A DNA stretch of 40,803 nt. Origin: Melioribacteraceae bacterium (lineage in GTDB: Bacteria; Bacteroidota; Ignavibacteria; Ignavibacteriales; Melioribacteraceae). This document shows, one piece after another, positions 1-7,808 of this stretch; position 1 is the first letter of the stretch, and each line of letters opens with the position of its first letter. Where the stretch lies: assembly GCA_024103215.1 (NCBI GenBank), contig JAGFIY010000126.1, forward strand, positions 1 to 40,803, written 5' to 3'. The position numbers were made by a program, and so were the translations under genes. The notes beneath the pieces were generated by a model. The model saw only the letters and a program-made list of their open reading frames with translations, ran no database searches and was not told the origin of the DNA.

Positions 1-97
1 TGGTGGAAAGATATATTTAACCAATTGCACTGAGAGTCTCAGGGATCATGATAGCAAGAATCATCTTTTAAGACAAACAGTGAAATTTGTTACGTTT

Positions 98-1207
98 TCA
101 TTTATAAAAAGATTGTTGAATATCATGAGCATCAGTATCTCTCGCAGTGTTGTTATAAATTCTATTTGATGCAGTTATTGGATCAGTGATATGACAATTT
201 GCAGTGTATAAACCCCCCTCAGTGGAACCAGAGTTATTTGTTATTACTGAATTTGACAAACGAACATATTCTTTACCAATATGTTTAGGATCACTTAGGA
301 TTGAATGATGAATGGTGATACCTCCACAAGATTCCTCTGAATAATTATTTACAATAGCAAGATTCATAAGATCAACAATACCCTTTTCAATAGCTATACC
401 TCCAGCAGATGTTTTACTTTTATTGCTATCAATTAAAATATTATTTAAGTGCGAACTTTTATTGCCTACACTCGATGCCATATTAAGTTCAATACCTCCA
501 TTCCGAGTCGCTTCATTATTGCAAAAAATAGAATCAGTGAGTTTTATATTTCCTTTATAGCTAAATATTCCACCCCCACGCTTAGAATGACCACTCGATA
601 TGATTGATTGATTTAGATTCAAGTCAGCATCTATTACACAAATATTTCCTCCAAGTCCGTTTAAATTAATTGAAGTATATTTATTTGCACCAATAGGACA
701 GGTATACCTACTTCTTCCACCATGAATAATAACGTATTCAAGGATATTATTTATTCCACTCAGTAAAGAATTTTGTAAAAAAATTAGATTGCTCCAATTG
801 TTACCAGTTATAACGATCGGATCTTCGGCGATTCCTTGTGCCATTAATTTACCGTAGGCAATAATTCCACAATCCTTACTAAAATAAAGTTGAACTCCAT
901 GTTCTATGTTTAAGCATCCTCCTTCATGAATGTATATATCATTTTTGATCAAGTAACTACCTTTGGGAATTGTCCTTGTATTAAAGATGTTACTTAAATC
1001 TAAGTTTTTAGAATATGTGGAGATATAATGTTCTATTTCCGATACTATTGTTTCACTCGTACATTCGAGTGATAGCATTTGATTGTCTCTTATTTTTAAT
1101 TTTAGAAGTATCCGAGTTATATCTGCACTCATTTTCTCAACTATACTTTTATTTACGGAATATTTAAATAAATTTAATAAAAAGATTTCATAATTTTTGT
1201 CACACAA
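98..1207 (-). CDS. Right-handed beta-helix repeat protein, no signal peptide
   Basis: A 369-residue protein of unknown function. Residues about 1-90 look like a small mixed or helical domain. From about residue 90 to the end the chain is built of short repeats with one Gly pair per turn (residues 186-187, 211-213, 237-238, 269-270, 295-296, 331-332), several preceded by an N-N or FxxN step. That pattern fits a right-handed parallel beta-helix similar to polymorphic outer-membrane-protein (Pmp) repeats. Unlike those proteins, it shows no signal peptide or membrane segment. The start is a TTG at 1207 with GGAAGG five bases upstream; an ATG at residue 26 is the alternative, with a weaker ribosome site. 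It stands alone in the AT-rich accessory region. The fold is fairly safe, the function is not known. Confidence 0.6.
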   Translation of the reverse strand: MCDKNYEIFLLNLFKYSVNKSIVEKMSADITRILLKLKIRDNQMLSLECTSETIVSEIEHYISTYSKNLDLSNIFNTRTIPKGSYLIKNDIYIHEGGCLNIEHGVQLYFSKDCGIIAYGKLMAQGIAEDPIVITGNNWSNLIFLQNSLLSGINNILEYVIIHGGRSRYTCPIGANKYTSINLNGLGGNICVIDADLNLNQSIISSGHSKRGGGIFSYKGNIKLTDSIFCNNEATRNGGIELNMASSVGNKSSHLNNILIDSNKSKTSAGGIAIEKGIVDLMNLAIVNNYSEESCGGITIHHSILSDPKHIGKEYVRLSNSVITNNSGSTEGGLYTANCHITDPITASNRIYNNTARDTDAHDIQQSFYK

Positions 1208-1368
1208 ATAAACCTTCCAATTTGTTGTCTAGTTTTGATGGCCTAAGTCGATTTTCCCTATTCTTTAATCAAAAATAGAAATTTATTATATCGAAATATT
1301 TATTAAGAATATTATCTAGTAAATACTAGGAATTAGATTTTTTAAGAGAAATGAGGTGATTAAAATCA

Positions 1369-1509
1369 ATGGGACGACCATATAAATGTCCATACTGTAA
1401 TGGAACATATACAACTTGGAAAGGCTACAGAAAAACACAACAAGGCACAAAAAGAATCAGAATATGTAGAGATTGTAAGAAAAGATTTACCACAAAAATT
1501 TCACTCTAG
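1369..1509 (+). CDS. 46-residue zinc-ribbon protein
   Basis: A short gene starting at ATG 1369 with the ribosome site GAGGTG at 1353-1358 and ending at TAG 1507-1509. The product has a clear treble-clef or zinc-ribbon pattern: C7-P-Y-C10 and C33-R-D-C36, followed by K-x-x-F-T. It is strongly basic between the knuckles. This layout (CPxC, about 22 residues, CxxC, then RF) is typical of the N-terminal zinc ribbon of IS1-, IS6- and IS1595-type transposases. Here it ends right after the second knuckle, and I see no continuing transposase in the next bases in this frame. It may be a free-standing DNA- or RNA-binding mini-protein or the remnant of a transposase. No neighbour is close enough to form an operon. 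Confidence 0.6.
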   Translation: MGRPYKCPYCNGTYTTWKGYRKTQQGTKRIRICRDCKKRFTTKISL

Positions 1510-1941
1510 AACTTTCATCAAGCACAATTTGAAATTGAATTATTGTGCCAAATGAATAATTATTTTCAGATTATTTTGTGTACATACCTATTCAAAAATC
1601 TATGAAAATAGCATTTCAAAAAAGAACTTCTCTTTTCAAAATATTTTATGATTCGAATTAAAATTAGATTTTATTCAAAGCTTATTTTCGAGAATTTCCT
1701 ACTAACCCTCTTTTCAAATGTACTATACTTTATCACAATATCTATTTTTATATATAGTCGTTTTAAATAGAACCATACAACCTATTGTATATTAATGATT
1801 TACAAAGATACCGACTATACGTTAAATGCATACTTTTGTTTATTATGCGAATAGTTTTGCCGCATTAAACGAAGAAAATATATCGGGAAATTAGGGATGG
1901 ACGCTTGATGTTGTGATTCAACTAAACGATTAGGATTTTAA
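1510..1941. other. Gene-poor AT-rich gap
   Basis: No convincing gene is seen. The stretch is very AT-rich. A 7-bp inverted repeat (GCACAAT at 1522-1528 with ATTGTGC at 1542-1548) follows the zinc-ribbon gene by 12 bases and could end its transcript, but it lacks a T-run. The rest may be decayed mobile-element DNA. Confidence 0.4.
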
Positions 1942-2847
1942 TTATAGGAATAAACTTTCTTCATAATTTAGAGACGGTCCGATAATGGATTCTTTTGGTG
2001 TATGCAAATTGCCGCCACTAACCCAAATCTTTCCACCAAGACTTTTTTCAAATAATTCCAACTTAGTAGATATCCACACGAAGTTATTAGATCTATCCGA
2101 GCCAACCTGCTTGCAGATCATCTCTTCTCGTTCGAGTGAATTAGTTAAAAATAATAACCTAAATCCATTGAACAATGTATTCCATTTTTTCTGGTATCGT
2201 TTGTATTTTTCAGTTTGAAAATAGACACTATAGTTTTTGATCTTAGTAGCAATGTTATTTGTTTTTGAACTCCTGGTCGTCAAGGATTCTGTTCCCATAT
2301 CTACTTCGAGCATGAAAAGCAAACTTTTATTTTGTGTTTTGTTTTTAATACAAAACACACCATCAGGCGTAAAATTTATTTTAAGCAATTTAGTTTCAAA
2401 TTGTTCCGAGATTAATGGTAATCCATTTTTTTTTAATGGCAGGAATGGAGTTGTTGCTGATATGAAATCCACTGTCAGATCTGGTAATTTTATATGAAGG
2501 AAGTTGAGATGGATTCGAAACCAATTCAATAATAATTGATGCTTTGCGGTATAAATATTTTTAAATATAATTTTATCAGATGAAAAATAAAATTGCCCAT
2601 CAAATTCATTTCGAATAATTGTTGCGCCGATTTCACTTATAGATGAAACATACTCGGTTCTACCTTTCCTACCTTCTTTCTTAATATTGTGAAAAGTTAT
2701 TAAATCTTTTTTTCGAAGGTTCTCTAATTTTCTTTGTACTTCTCTTTTCCCTACTCCATTTATTAACATGATTTGGTTTGTTGATAATATTCCATACTCT
2801 AAAATTTGAAGTAACAGCTCTTTTTCCTTAGGCGTGATTTTTTTCAT
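1942..2847 (-). CDS. Replication-relaxation family protein
   Basis: A 301-residue protein with a winged-helix region at about 1-65 (ending in a K/R-rich wing, residues 56-63) and a nuclease-like alpha/beta core at about 155-260. The core carries F-T-P-D162-G-V-F and then F-M-L-E181-V-D183-M-G-T-E, the usual layout of the Replic_Relax family, whose members occur on plasmids and integrative elements and resemble PD-(D/E)xK folds. I chose the ATG at 2847 because AGGAAG lies nine bases upstream; the longer reading frame to 2922 adds an unlikely hydrophobic stretch. It points to a mobile element, probably in replication or mobilisation. Family assignment is by motif and layout, and biochemical function is unproven. 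Confidence 0.6.
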   Translation of the reverse strand: MKKITPKEKELLLQILEYGILSTNQIMLINGVGKREVQRKLENLRKKDLITFHNIKKEGRKGRTEYVSSISEIGATIIRNEFDGQFYFSSDKIIFKNIYTAKHQLLLNWFRIHLNFLHIKLPDLTVDFISATTPFLPLKKNGLPLISEQFETKLLKINFTPDGVFCIKNKTQNKSLLFMLEVDMGTESLTTRSSKTNNIATKIKNYSVYFQTEKYKRYQKKWNTLFNGFRLLFLTNSLEREEMICKQVGSDRSNNFVWISTKLELFEKSLGGKIWVSGGNLHTPKESIIGPSLNYEESLFL

Positions 2848-3318
2848 AATGATAACTTCCTGACTTTGGGTATACATACTTAGTGGTATAGTTGATGCTA
2901 TTGTTGCAATTAGAAAGACCAATCAATGGATTTGATGTTAGCTGAAAATTTGATCGGCGATAGTTATATACTATTACTATACTCAGATGATAAAACTATT
3001 TCTTGTGCTTTCTGAAATTTTAATATAAGAAAAAACCTTTTCTCTAAATCCCAATCAGAAACTACCTTTGTATAATTATATATAACTATCAAGCTGAAAA
3101 TAATAGCGAATAGGGAGCAGTTATTTTGTATATGTATTCCACACGGAGTAGTAATCAAACACTTCACGCTTGGATGATGATTCCAAAAGAAAATTATATA
3201 ATTATTGAGGATGATTTGTCAATTTGTAAATGTGAAAAAAACAGTAATAATTTAAGCATAATAATTGTGAGAATATTGTGAGACGGTTCTGTAAGCTATT
3301 ATTTTATATAGACTTTAG
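2848..3318. other. Gap between island gene and tmRNA
   Basis: About 470 AT-rich bases with no gene I can defend. A minus-strand frame at 2964-3167 begins with GTG, has no ribosome site and no recognisable domain. The part next to 3319 is where an element inserted at the tmRNA 3' end would have its junction. I see no integrase and no second copy of the tmRNA tail in the window. Confidence 0.4.
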
Positions 3319-3676
3319 TGGAGGTGGCGGGAGTCGAACCCGCGTCCGAAACTACAATTCTAGGAACTTCTACGCACATAGTCCGCCTTTTAATTTTCGC
3401 TGAAGCAGCTCCGGCAGACAGGATTTACATCAGCTATTCCGAAAAAAAGATTCGCCCTCGTTACTCGGAAACTCAGTCAGGCTATCGCACCTAATCGGCG
3501 TTCGAATAAATCCCGATGCGAAGGGATTTAATGAACGGCTGTATAACTATTAGTTACGCAGCTAAAGCGTAATTAGATTCGCCATTTAGATTTTGTTCCG
3601 TCGTTTAACGTGTCTACGGAGAACACGGTGCGCAATTCAAAGAACTAATAATCCCGTCGAAACCAATTTCACCCCC
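3319..3676 (-). ncRNA. ssrA: Transfer-messenger RNA (tmRNA)
   Basis: This RNA rescues stalled ribosomes and tags the unfinished peptide for proteolysis. The 5' end GGGGGTG (3676-3670) pairs with CACCTCC (3326-3320) as the acceptor stem, followed by discriminator A at 3319. The tRNA-like arm near the 3' end (minus strand GGACGCGGGTTCGACTCCCG) and the 5' element ATTGGTTTCGACGGG are hallmarks of one-piece tmRNA. The tag frame sits in the middle and encodes GESNYALAA. The next three bases read CTA rather than CCA, so CCA must be added after transcription. The 5' end lies only 11 bases after the adenosyltransferase stop codon, so the RNA may be cut from a longer transcript. Confidence 0.96.
3554..3583 (-). 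other. tmRNA tag peptide frame (GESNYALAA)
   Basis: Reading from GGC at 3583-3581 to TAA at 3556-3554 gives G-E-S-N-Y-A-L-A-A and a stop. The ending Y-A-L-A-A is the typical ClpXP degron of tmRNA tags, which confirms both the RNA and its strand. Confidence 0.93.
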
Positions 3677-3687
3677 AATATTGAATG

Positions 3688-4230
3688 TTAATTTTTCCAC
3701 TCGATTTCGGGTGTGTTGGATGAGTGATTTATATAACGTGCAAAAACAAAAAGAAAATCCGAGAGCCTGTTTAAAAACCTTAGAACATAAATTCCGACAT
3801 TTTCTAATTCACTTAATGTATAAACTTTTCTTTCAGCTCTTCTGCAAATTGTTCTTGCGAAATGAATTTGTGCCGCTGTTTTACTTCCACCGGGAAGAAT
3901 AAAATTTCTAAGCGGTGGAAGTTTTTCGCTTAACTCATCTATCATCTGTTCAAGATTAACTATATCGAATTCACTTATTCTATCAATTTTAACTTTTTCA
4001 TTTTCGAGCGGAGTGGCTAAATCACCGCCGAGAACAAACAATTGGTTTTGAATATCTGAAATAGTTTTGTCGATAGAATCATCATCATTAAAAGAACGTG
4101 CAATACCCATTACACAATTCAATTCATCCACGGTTCCATACGCTTCGATTCGTGCGTGGTTCTTTTTTACCCGCTTTCCACCGAATAATGAAGTCTCGCC
4201 CGTATCGCCTGTTTTTGTATAAATTTTCAT
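3688..4230 (-). CDS. pduO: Cob(I)alamin adenosyltransferase, PduO type
   Basis: This enzyme moves the adenosyl group of ATP to reduced cobalamin to make adenosylcobalamin, the cofactor of enzymes such as methylmalonyl-CoA mutase. At 180 residues it has the normal size. The ATP-binding N-terminal motif is present (T5-K-T-G-D-T-G-E-T through G-K-R20-V and A30-Y-G-T-V-D-E-L-N), as are the middle motif F110-I-L-P-G-G-S with A-R-T-I-C-R-R-A-E-R (125-134) and the C-terminal N154-R-L-S-D-F-L-F. It starts at 4230 and overlaps the ygfZ stop by four bases (ATGA), so the two are translationally coupled. tmRNA follows 11 bases after its stop. Confidence 0.93.
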   Translation of the reverse strand: MKIYTKTGDTGETSLFGGKRVKKNHARIEAYGTVDELNCVMGIARSFNDDDSIDKTISDIQNQLFVLGGDLATPLENEKVKIDRISEFDIVNLEQMIDELSEKLPPLRNFILPGGSKTAAQIHFARTICRRAERKVYTLSELENVGIYVLRFLNRLSDFLFVFARYINHSSNTPEIEWKN

Positions 4231-5321
4231 TTCTTTATGGGCAGTTCGACAACTCGAACAGGAATTTCCTCTTTAGTTTTGGATTTAATTTTAACTTTGG
4301 AGGAATCAGCCTTTCTTTTCAAAAATCCGATTCCCACTTTTTTACCGCATAGAATCGAGTTGACGATTGAAGTAACCTTCCCAACTTCTTCGTTCTTATC
4401 GTCAAGAACCGAGAACGAATCATCAGCAAAATGATTCGTTTCAAATACAAATCCTTTAAGTTCTTTCTGAACTTTATCGTAGGTATCCAATCTTGCAATA
4501 ACTTCCTGACCGATATAACATCCTTTACTGAATGATACATCCGAAATCAACCCGTTTTCGTGGGGATTAACTTCATCGTTTATTTCTGTCCCGAAAACAG
4601 GAATTCCGTTTTCTACTCTGAATATATTAAATGCTTCTTCGCCGATCATTTTCAAATTGAAAATTGAATTTTCATCAAACATCATTTTAAGTGTAGGTTC
4701 GGCAAACTGTGTTTTCCCCAGTATTAAAAATGAGGGTACTTGCTCAAAGTGCCTGCTTTTGGAAACAAACAAAACTTTGTTCGGATCAATAATTTTTACT
4801 ATCGAATCTTCCTTCAGTTCATCGGAATCTTTACCGCAGAAAAGTGTAAGGAAGGATTCAGCTTGAGGTCCAATAATTTGAAACTGGAAATATTTTTCGG
4901 TTGAATCTTCGATGGTAATCTTTTCCATAATTATATAGCGATCTAACCACTTAAGTAGTTTTTTTGATTCATCCAAACTTCCGGCAAGCGCCAAATGATC
5001 CTCAAATCTTAAAAGCAAAGCACGGTCAATGAATCTTCCCTTTTCGTTAAGGAATAGCGTCGTTTTTGAATGCAGAATTTCAAGATTTTTCAAATCATTT
5101 GTGGAAATTCTATTTAAAAACTCAAGCGATTCACTACCATAAAGTTTTATCAGATTATGAGTGCTTATATCTCTTATACCAACCGAATGCTTTAGCGACT
5201 CATACTCTTCTTCCATTGATGTATAGGATTTTATCGATCCGTTTTCGTCTTTAACGAGCTTAGGATATTTCTCCTCAATGAATTTTGAATGATGCCGAAT
5301 ATTTGAACTGTCTTGAAACAT
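4227..5321 (-). CDS. ygfZ: Folate-binding YgfZ/GcvT-like protein
   Basis: A 364-residue member of the COG0354 family, which binds tetrahydrofolate and helps maintain certain iron-sulfur enzymes, including the tRNA thiolase MiaB. The family signature K266-G-C-Y-I-G-Q-E273 with the conserved cysteine C268 is intact and followed by the usual Y-D-K-V-x-K. The N-terminal part has the GcvT-like fold (D-I-S-T-H-N-L-I-K-L near 51-60), but the signature separates it from true glycine-cleavage T protein. Its stop overlaps the start of the adenosyltransferase gene. The lipoprotein gene upstream ends 12 bases before its start, so all three may share a transcript. Confidence 0.9.
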   Translation of the reverse strand: MFQDSSNIRHHSKFIEEKYPKLVKDENGSIKSYTSMEEEYESLKHSVGIRDISTHNLIKLYGSESLEFLNRISTNDLKNLEILHSKTTLFLNEKGRFIDRALLLRFEDHLALAGSLDESKKLLKWLDRYIIMEKITIEDSTEKYFQFQIIGPQAESFLTLFCGKDSDELKEDSIVKIIDPNKVLFVSKSRHFEQVPSFLILGKTQFAEPTLKMMFDENSIFNLKMIGEEAFNIFRVENGIPVFGTEINDEVNPHENGLISDVSFSKGCYIGQEVIARLDTYDKVQKELKGFVFETNHFADDSFSVLDDKNEEVGKVTSIVNSILCGKKVGIGFLKRKADSSKVKIKSKTKEEIPVRVVELPIKK

Positions 5322-5333
5322 AACCTTACTTTT

Positions 5334-6176
5334 TTAATAATATCTGAACCATCTTGAATTTACTTTAGTTTTATACAATTGCTTTGTGCTGTCCCAATAA
5401 AATGGAATTGAATCGATCACACGGATAATATCAGGTGATTCTTCAAATCTATATTCAAAATAATCAGGATACCTATCGTTGTTCACGTCAGCCATTATTC
5501 TTTTATGCACAATTCCTAAATATGTCTCCATCAAGTGAGGGGGATTTCGTAAACCGTCAACGAAGAAATAATTATAATTTCGATGACCGGAAATTATTCC
5601 CGCTTCATAATTTAGTTCGATGTAAGGAGTGCGTTTATCTTTCCATGTTTTTAAGGTCATTGAATTAAAACCTCCGTGAATCGGTACTTCCGCCTCCCAA
5701 AGTCTTTCAAACATATTGTCCTTACATTCAAAAAGAGTTAAGAAAAAGAAGGCGGTTCCGAGTTTTGTGCTATCCAAATTAATAAAACTTGACTCAAAGC
5801 CGGTAACATTATCAGCTTCGATAAAACGCTCACCCGGTTTAGACTTGGCAATTACGGCAAAAATGTACGTTGTGCCATCGCTTCCTTTATGATACAAAAC
5901 AGCTTCTTTAGGAACATTGTAAGTAAACGTTCTATCAAACTTTACTAAATATTCTCCAGCCGGATAATTGTCGATTATATATTCTCTCAATGCAATTGTA
6001 TCGCAAGGAGTTCGCGAAACCGATTCTTTCTCCTCAACAGCAAGATTGTACTTCCTTACCCTTGTATCTTTGCTTTCCGAATGTTCGGCACCTTCGCCCC
6101 CAACATCTCCCTCGCTGGAGCAAGATATCATAAAACCGATAAAAATTATCGCAATTAAAAATTTTATGAGTCTCAT
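5334..6176 (-). CDS. Putative lipoprotein of unknown function
   Basis: A 280-residue protein with a short basic start, a hydrophobic stretch (residues 4-17) and a probable lipobox M-I-S-C19, followed by an S/G/E-rich linker, so it is likely anchored in a membrane facing the periplasm. The body is rich in aromatic and beta-strand-like sequence. A segment D-V-N-N-D-R-Y-P-D-Y near the C-terminal third resembles the acidic calcium-binding loops of FG-GAP or dockerin-like repeats, but only one copy is visible. I do not recognise the family. It lies 12 bases upstream of ygfZ on the same strand and 106 bases after the peptidase stop. Confidence 0.65.
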   Translation of the reverse strand: MRLIKFLIAIIFIGFMISCSSEGDVGGEGAEHSESKDTRVRKYNLAVEEKESVSRTPCDTIALREYIIDNYPAGEYLVKFDRTFTYNVPKEAVLYHKGSDGTTYIFAVIAKSKPGERFIEADNVTGFESSFINLDSTKLGTAFFFLTLFECKDNMFERLWEAEVPIHGGFNSMTLKTWKDKRTPYIELNYEAGIISGHRNYNYFFVDGLRNPPHLMETYLGIVHKRIMADVNNDRYPDYFEYRFEESPDIIRVIDSIPFYWDSTKQLYKTKVNSRWFRYY

Positions 6177-6252
6177 ATTTAACTCAATTGTTGTTTATCC
6201 AATAAGATAATAAAAAATATGGTCTAATAGAATATTTTCTGGAGGGGTAGAA

Positions 6253-6277
6253 AGTGCCGCCAAATTTTGGCGGCACT
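6253..6277 (-). terminator. Strong hairpin after the M20 peptidase
   Basis: AGTGCCGCC at 6253-6261 pairs with GGCGGCACT at 6269-6277, extendable through AAA/TTT toward the loop. It starts five bases past the peptidase stop. On the minus strand it is followed only by TTCTACC, a poor T-run, so it may act as a terminator, attenuator or transcript-stabilising hairpin. Confidence 0.6.
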
Positions 6278-6281
6278 ACAG

Positions 6282-7646
6282 CTATTTACTGAATTCTTCC
6301 ATAAAATAGATCGAACTTAGAATTCCTTTTTGAAAACTTGCCAGACTGAAATGCTCGTTAGGAGAATGAATGTTATCCGTATCCAGTCCCAAACCCATTA
6401 AAACAGCCGGGGCATTCAACTGATTCATAAATTCAACAACTATTGGAATTGAACCACCTTCCCGAGTGAATACTGTCTCTTTACCAAATGCCCGTGTAGT
6501 GGCTCTAGCTGCTGCTTTAATTGCATCCGATTCCAAAGGAACCATACAAGGCAATCCGCCATGAAGAGCTTTTACATTAATTTTTACGCTTTTGGGGGCA
6601 ATTGATTTCACATACTTTGTGAATTCTTTAGCAATTGTTTGAGGATTTTGGTTCGGGACGAGCCGCATACTCATTTTTGCCGTTGCTTTTGATGGCAGAA
6701 CAGTTTTTGCCCCTTCCTCCGTAAATCCACCATAAATACCATTGCAGTCGAGCGTTGGTCTTGCCCACAATCTTTCGAGCGTTGAAAAACCTTTTTCGCC
6801 TTGAAGCTGATTTACTTTTAATTCCTTAGCAAATTTTTCATCCGAAAATTCGAGCTTTTTAAAATTATCTCTTTCCTTCTTGGTCAACGGAACAACATTT
6901 TTATAAAAATTGGGGATTGTAACTTTTCCATTTTTATCCTGAAGTTTTGCAATCAATTTTGCAAGTTCGTTAATTGGGTTTGCAACAGAACCACCGAAAC
7001 TTCCGGAATGAAGATCCCGGTTTGGTCCTATCAACTCAACTTCCATATAACAGAGACCGCGCAGACCATAATTGATTGTTGGTACGTTAGGTGCAAAAAG
7101 GCTTGTATCAGAAATTAAAACCGCATCGCATTTCAGTTTATTTCGATTTGTTTTCAAGAACTGGGAAAGATTTGGACTGCCAATCTCCTCTTCTCCTTCA
7201 ATCAAAAATTTTACGTTAACAGGTAGCTTCTTATCATTTTTCAATAAAGCTTCAACAGCTTTTATATGAACAAAATTTTGTCCTTTGTTGTCGTTTGCTC
7301 CTCTAGCCCAAATTTTTCCGGATTTGATAACAGGTTCGAAAGGCGGAGTTTTCCAAAGCTTTAGCGGATCAACAGGCTGCACATCGTAGTGACCGTATAC
7401 CAAAACCGTAGGTTTATTTTCTGCTCCCATCCATTCTGCATAAACAAGCGGATGACCTTTAGTTTTGATGATTTCAACTTTTTTCATCCCTGCGTTTTTC
7501 AATTTTGAAGCAACGAATTTAGCGCAGTTTGCAACATCTTTTGTGTGACTTTTTGTTGTACTTATACTCGGAATTCTCAAATAGTCTTTCAGTTCTTCGA
7601 CATATCTTCCGGAGTTATCCTTTACGTATTTTAGTGTGTTTCTCAA
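6282..7646 (-). CDS. M20-family dipeptidase / metallopeptidase
   Basis: A 454-residue zinc-dependent peptidase of the M20 family (dipeptidase/carnosinase branch). Metal-site motifs are all present: G-H86-Y-D88-V-Q, the bridging aspartate in A-R-G-A-N-D119-N-K-G, the catalytic and metal glutamates in E-G-E152-E153-E-I-G, D180 in I-S-D-T, and the late H in N-I-H-S-P-N-E. H213 in D-L-H-S-G lies in the lid domain and fits the dimer-contributed histidine. No signal peptide, so cytosolic peptide recycling is likely. The start is TTG at 7646 with GGGGGT upstream; no ATG is available before residue 54. It is divergent from lptF, with a 162-base gap between them. Confidence 0.88.
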   Translation of the reverse strand: MRNTLKYVKDNSGRYVEELKDYLRIPSISTTKSHTKDVANCAKFVASKLKNAGMKKVEIIKTKGHPLVYAEWMGAENKPTVLVYGHYDVQPVDPLKLWKTPPFEPVIKSGKIWARGANDNKGQNFVHIKAVEALLKNDKKLPVNVKFLIEGEEEIGSPNLSQFLKTNRNKLKCDAVLISDTSLFAPNVPTINYGLRGLCYMEVELIGPNRDLHSGSFGGSVANPINELAKLIAKLQDKNGKVTIPNFYKNVVPLTKKERDNFKKLEFSDEKFAKELKVNQLQGEKGFSTLERLWARPTLDCNGIYGGFTEEGAKTVLPSKATAKMSMRLVPNQNPQTIAKEFTKYVKSIAPKSVKINVKALHGGLPCMVPLESDAIKAAARATTRAFGKETVFTREGGSIPIVVEFMNQLNAPAVLMGLGLDTDNIHSPNEHFSLASFQKGILSSIYFMEEFSK

Positions 7647-7808
7647 TCTACCCCCGAGAATTATTTAATTATGAAAACAATATTTATAAATTTAGTTGTA
7701 TTTTTTTGTGTAAACAAATAAGCTTAACATTCAGTAACTAAAAGATTATAGTAGTTTCCGTAGTTTTTTTGAATCAAATTGTTAACCTAATTTTTATTAC
7801 TTTTTGGC

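Noticed and set aside
1522-1548. 7-bp inverted repeat after the zinc-ribbon gene as a terminator
   Set aside because: Long loop, AT-rich arms and no T-run; mentioned only within the gap entry.
1985-2497. Two plus-strand frames of 77 and 86 codons
   Set aside because: They lie fully antisense to the replication-relaxation gene and show no protein-like composition.
2848-2922. N-terminal extension of the replication-relaxation gene
   Set aside because: Adds a hydrophobic leader absent from the family, while a good ribosome site favours the ATG at 2847.
2964-3167. Minus-strand 67-codon frame with a membrane-like stretch
   Set aside because: Begins with GTG, has no ribosome site, is AT-rich and matches no family; lies in the island-tmRNA gap where chance frames are common.
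1-3318. A second copy of the ssrA 3' end as the other attachment site
   Set aside because: No repeat of the tRNA-like arm was found in this stretch by eye; if it exists it is left of the window.
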